Assembly (NCBI RefSeq): GCF_000522985.1
Contig: NZ_CP007130.1
Span: 620,001 to 684,000 of the forward strand
Direction: 5' to 3'
Source: Gemmatirosa kalamazoonensis
Lineage (GTDB): Bacteria; Gemmatimonadota; Gemmatimonadetes; Gemmatimonadales; Gemmatimonadaceae
DNA length: 64,000 nt
In this document: piece by piece, positions 61,723 through 64,000 of the stretch
Layout of the letters: every line of letters begins with the position of its first letter
How positions within the stretch are numbered: position 1 is the stretch's first letter
Position numbers and translations under genes: made by a program
The notes under the pieces: generated by a model
Databases searched by the model: none
Told to the model about the DNA's origin: nothing
The model's input: the letters and a program-made list of their open reading frames with translations, nothing else

Positions 61723-63291
61723 ATGCTGCGCTATTCGTTTGAACCGCAGAGGACGCAGAGGAACGCAGAGGAAACCCACAACGGTTGGTTTGCTCTCCTC
61801 TGCGTCCTCTGCGTCCTCTGCGGTTCGAATTCGTTAGGCGCCCAGCCCCGCCCCGTCGACCGCGCCGCGCTCGCGCGGTTCGACGCGTACGTGGCGAAGG
61901 CGGTGAAGGACTGGAACGCGCCGGGGCTCGCGATCGCGATCGTGAAGGACGACAGCGTGGTGTTCGCGAAGGGCTACGGCGTGCGAGAGCTGGGCAAGGC
62001 CGACCCCGTGGACGCCGGGACGCGCTTCGCCATCGGCTCCACCACGAAGGCGATGACCGTGGCGGCGCTGGGCATGCTCGTCGACGAGGGGAAGCTCAAG
62101 TGGGACGACCCGGTCACGAAGTACCTCCCCGACTTCCGTCTCTCCGACCCGTGGGTCACGCCGCAGATCACCGTGCGCGACCTGCTCACGCACCGCACGG
62201 GGCTCGGGAACGCCGACCTGCTGTGGGCGGGCGCCGACTACTCGACGGCGGAGATCATCCGACGCGTGCGCTACCTGCCGCTCGCGTACTCGCCGCGGTC
62301 GCAGTTCATCTACCAGAACATCATGTACGCGGCCGCCGGCCAGGTCGTCGAGGCGGTGTCCGGGATGCCGTGGGAGCAGTTCCTCCGCACGCGCATCTTC
62401 GCGCCGCTGGGCATGAGCGCCACGGTGCCGCTGCTCGCCGACCTCGCCGGCCAGCCGAACGTCGCGTCGCCGCACGCCGAGATCGACGACACCATGCGCG
62501 TGATCACGAACCGCACGGTGGATCCGGTGAAGGCCGCCGGCTCGGTGTGGTCGAGCGTGAGCGACATGGCGAAGTGGATGAAGTTCATCCTCGACAGCGG
62601 CCGCGTGGGAGGCAACCAGTTGCTGAAGACGGCGACGGTGAAGGAGATCCTCACGCCGCAGGTGGTCGCCGACCACGAGTACCCGACGTTCGACGCGGTG
62701 CACGCGCACTTCTTCGACTACGGGCTCGGCTGGTTCCTGCAGGACTACGCCGGGCAGGCGATCGCGATGCACACGGGGAGCATCGACGGCATGTGCGCGA
62801 TCATCGGCCTCATCCCCGACAAGCGGATCGGCGTCTACGTGCTCGAGAACGCCGATCACATCGAGCTGCGGCACGCGCTGATGTACCAGGTGTTCGACAT
62901 GTACCTGGGCAACACCGGCCATGACTGGAGCGCGGAGCTGAAGAAGCTCTACGACGGCCTCACGGCGCAGGCGCGGACGGCGCAGCAGCGCGCCGAGGCC
63001 CAGCACGTCACCGGCACGCACCCGAGCCTCGCGCTCGACCGCTATACCGGCACGTACCACAGCGACGCGTACGGCGACGTGCGCGTGACGCTGAACGGCG
63101 AGACGCTGCACGCGACGTTCGGCCGCGCCTACGACGGCGACCTCACCCACTGGCAGTACGACACGTTCCGGGCCAACTGGAAGAACCGACAGAGCGGCCG
63201 GGGAACGCTGGTCTTCGTCCCCGACGGGACGGGCGGCGTGCAGGCGCTGCGCGCGTTCGGAGCCACGTTCACGAAGATCAAGCAGAACTAG
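61723..63291 (+). CDS. Beta-lactamase-fold serine hydrolase; signal peptide encoded by a hairpin repeat
   Basis: A 522-residue protein with STTK in AIGSTTKAM, YQN in FIYQNIMY and HTGS in AMHTGSIDG, then a DUF3471-like beta domain (LDRYTGTYHSDAYGDV). It is close in pattern to the N-terminal half of the 55011 fusion. ATG 61723 follows the Tricorn stop by one base. Residues about 5-40 are encoded by a hairpin of the CCGCAGAGGACG class: the left arm gives EPQRTQRNAEE and the right arm FALLCVLCVLCGSN, a hydrophobic core before SLGAQ, which reads as a signal peptide with a cleavage site at GAQ. Without the repeat the protein would have no export signal. Confidence 0.9.
   Translation: MLRYSFEPQRTQRNAEETHNGWFALLCVLCVLCGSNSLGAQPRPVDRAALARFDAYVAKAVKDWNAPGLAIAIVKDDSVVFAKGYGVRELGKADPVDAGTRFAIGSTTKAMTVAALGMLVDEGKLKWDDPVTKYLPDFRLSDPWVTPQITVRDLLTHRTGLGNADLLWAGADYSTAEIIRRVRYLPLAYSPRSQFIYQNIMYAAAGQVVEAVSGMPWEQFLRTRIFAPLGMSATVPLLADLAGQPNVASPHAEIDDTMRVITNRTVDPVKAAGSVWSSVSDMAKWMKFILDSGRVGGNQLLKTATVKEILTPQVVADHEYPTFDAVHAHFFDYGLGWFLQDYAGQAIAMHTGSIDGMCAIIGLIPDKRIGVYVLENADHIELRHALMYQVFDMYLGNTGHDWSAELKKLYDGLTAQARTAQQRAEAQHVTGTHPSLALDRYTGTYHSDAYGDVRVTLNGETLHATFGRAYDGDLTHWQYDTFRANWKNRQSGRGTLVFVPDGTGGVQALRAFGATFTKIKQN
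61741..61826. repeat. Tandem-armed hairpin, CCGCAGAGGACG class, forming a signal-peptide coding region
   Basis: Begins GAACCGCAGAGGACGCAGAG exactly as at 52861 and ends CTCTGCGGTTC; the loop near CCACAACGGTTGG differs. Inserted at the start of a second serine-hydrolase gene, in the same orientation and the same reading frame as the copy at 52861-52941. Confidence 0.9.
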
Positions 63292-63309
63292 CGCATGGGC
63301 GCCTGCTCA

Positions 63310-63450
63310 CGACTCCGCGTACGAGTTTCTGTACGACTGAAGAAGGACTGAAGAGGGACTGAAGAAGGACCAAACACAACGTCTTTGTTGTCCTTCTTCA
63401 GTCCTCCTTCAGTCCTCCTTCAGTCCTAACAAACCACGTACGTGGGAGCG
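63310..63450. repeat. Tandem-armed hairpin, CACGTACG/ACTGAAG class, before the M19-like gene
   Basis: Ends related to GACTCCGCGTACG and CGTACGTGGGAGC; inside, about three to four GACTGAAGAAGG-type units in the left arm pair with CCTTCAGTC units in the right arm around CAACGTCTTTGTTG, also self-complementary. It fills most of the 194-base spacer. Confidence 0.87.
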
Positions 63451-63485
63451 GGCACGGCGCACCACGACTCTCACCCGGAGACACG

Positions 63486-64000
63486 ATGGAGAACGTCGAC
63501 CGGCGGACGGCAATCAAGGGAGCGCTCGGAGCCGCGGCCGCGGCGTTCGCCGCGCCGATGATCAATCGGGGCCGCTACCGGCTGTTCGCCGAGCCGGCAC
63601 CGGAGTACTCGGCGCGCGCGGTCGCGCTCATGCAGCGGTCGCTGGTGATGGACATGCTGAGCGTGTTCACGCTCAACTTCCCGCTCGGCGACCAGTGGCA
63701 GGCGAGGCCGGAGACGTTCGGGCCCGACGTCATCGCGAAGTTCAAGAGCTCGGGGATCAACGTCTTCCATCCCGCGGTCGGCATCGGCGGCCCCGACGCG
63801 TTCGACCAGGGGATGCAGTTCTTCGCGGGCTGGAACAGCTTCCTCGCCGGGCGCGACGACGTCCTGATGCGCATCGACAGCCCGGGCGACTTCGCGCGCG
63901 TGAAGAGCTCCGGCAAGATCGCCGTCATCCTCGGACTGCAGAACGCCGAGCACTTCCGGCGGCCGAGCGACGTCGATCTGTTCTACGGCTACGGCCAGCG
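63486..64000 (+). CDS. M19-like (membrane dipeptidase family) protein, Tat-exported, 3' end outside window
   Basis: The first 171 residues of a longer protein. A twin-arginine signal (VDRRTAIKGALGAAAAAFAAP) predicts folded export. The pattern FAGWNSFLAGRDDVLMRIDSPGDFARVKSSGKIAVILGLQNAEHF matches the start of renal-type dipeptidases (peptidase M19), in which a zinc-binding His-x-Asp comes early; here the matching stretch reads VMDMLSVFTL, without that His-x-Asp pair. The enzyme may therefore use a different metal set or be a non-peptidase relative. M19 enzymes cleave dipeptides, including some with a D-residue, which would fit the neighbouring set. Confidence 0.8.
   Translation, partial: MENVDRRTAIKGALGAAAAAFAAPMINRGRYRLFAEPAPEYSARAVALMQRSLVMDMLSVFTLNFPLGDQWQARPETFGPDVIAKFKSSGINVFHPAVGIGGPDAFDQGMQFFAGWNSFLAGRDDVLMRIDSPGDFARVKSSGKIAVILGLQNAEHFRRPSDVDLFYGYGQ

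Larger units (their letters stand above)
1578..61840. repeat. Over-represented heptamer GCCTAAC/GTTAGGC dispersed through the window
   Basis: 43 copies by hand, for example 2133, 5294, 9433, 15163, 21645, 35995, 44537, 48159, 55636, 61834, on both strands and in both orientations to the genes. Most are followed by G (GCCTAACG). They are read in genes as TTA GGC, CCT AAC or CTA ACG, sometimes supply a TAG stop (38318, 40131), and a few are non-coding (30817, 40246). Only one copy lies between 27,163 and 32,822. Confidence 0.8.

Noticed and set aside
1578-61840. TTA codons as a bldA-type translational switch as in Streptomyces
   Set aside because: The same DNA word is also read in two other frames and occurs between genes, so the pattern follows the heptamer, not the Leu codon.
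1-64000. tRNA or rRNA genes, integrase or classical insertion sequences
   Set aside because: No cloverleaf-like segment, rRNA signature, transposase or integrase motif was recognised by eye on either strand; a dedicated scan would be needed to exclude a tRNA.

Overview
The window is very GC-rich (about 73% by eye) and is coded almost end to end. It combines SusC/SusD outer-membrane pairs and secreted hydrolases of a kind common in Gemmatimonadota with a plasmid-type ParA/ParB/replication-initiator block. My inference is a large replicon, probably a megaplasmid, of a Gemmatimonadota soil bacterium (Gemmatirosa-like). No rRNA, tRNA or CRISPR array was seen.

Left third (1-23,151, minus strand, read right to left): a nonribosomal peptide synthetase (NRPS) operon. 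The order is a SyrP-like Fe(II)/2-oxoglutarate hydroxylase, a GT4 glycosyltransferase, NRPS-A (C-A-PCP-E-C-PCP), NRPS-B (C-A-PCP), NRPS-C (C-A-PCP) and NRPS-D (C-A-PCP-C-A-PCP-C..., running off the left edge). Hand-read specificity codes give D-Ser, an A-less module, Asp, Asp, Ser, Gly, then unknown. Together with the hydroxylase this suggests a beta-hydroxy-Asp-containing peptide. Divergent from it (23,645-27,162, plus strand) are a second GT4 enzyme and a Wzm/Wzt-like ABC exporter.

Middle (27,163-32,822): the plasmid maintenance block. It has three tandem palindromes, parA, parB, an unknown winged-helix protein read the other way, an iteron-bearing spacer (candidate oriV) and a large RPA-type replication initiator.

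Right half: a minus-strand set of cyanophycinase, SusC, SusD and a trypsin-like lipoprotein; a likely D- to L-amino-acid conversion pair (N-succinylamino acid racemase-like enolase plus acyltransferase); then a plus-strand SusC/SusD pair. This is followed by a tightly coupled series of secreted peptidases and serine hydrolases (S9, several beta-lactamase-fold proteins, CocE, Tricorn/S41, the start of an M19-like protein) with a GntR regulator. The right half looks like a peptide-scavenging island that may handle D-residue or NRPS-like peptides.

Two genome-scale signals cut across all regions. (1) At least 14 hairpins, whose arms are themselves short tandem repeats, fall in about eight sequence classes that share one architecture. 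They lie between genes but also in frame inside NRPS A domains and parB, and they appear to form the signal peptides of two hydrolases. (2) The heptamer GCCTAAC/GTTAGGC occurs 43 times by hand count, roughly eight times more than base composition predicts. In genes it is read as Leu-Gly (TTA GGC), Pro-Asn (CCT AAC) or Leu-Thr (CTA ACG), and every TTA codon I met lies in it.
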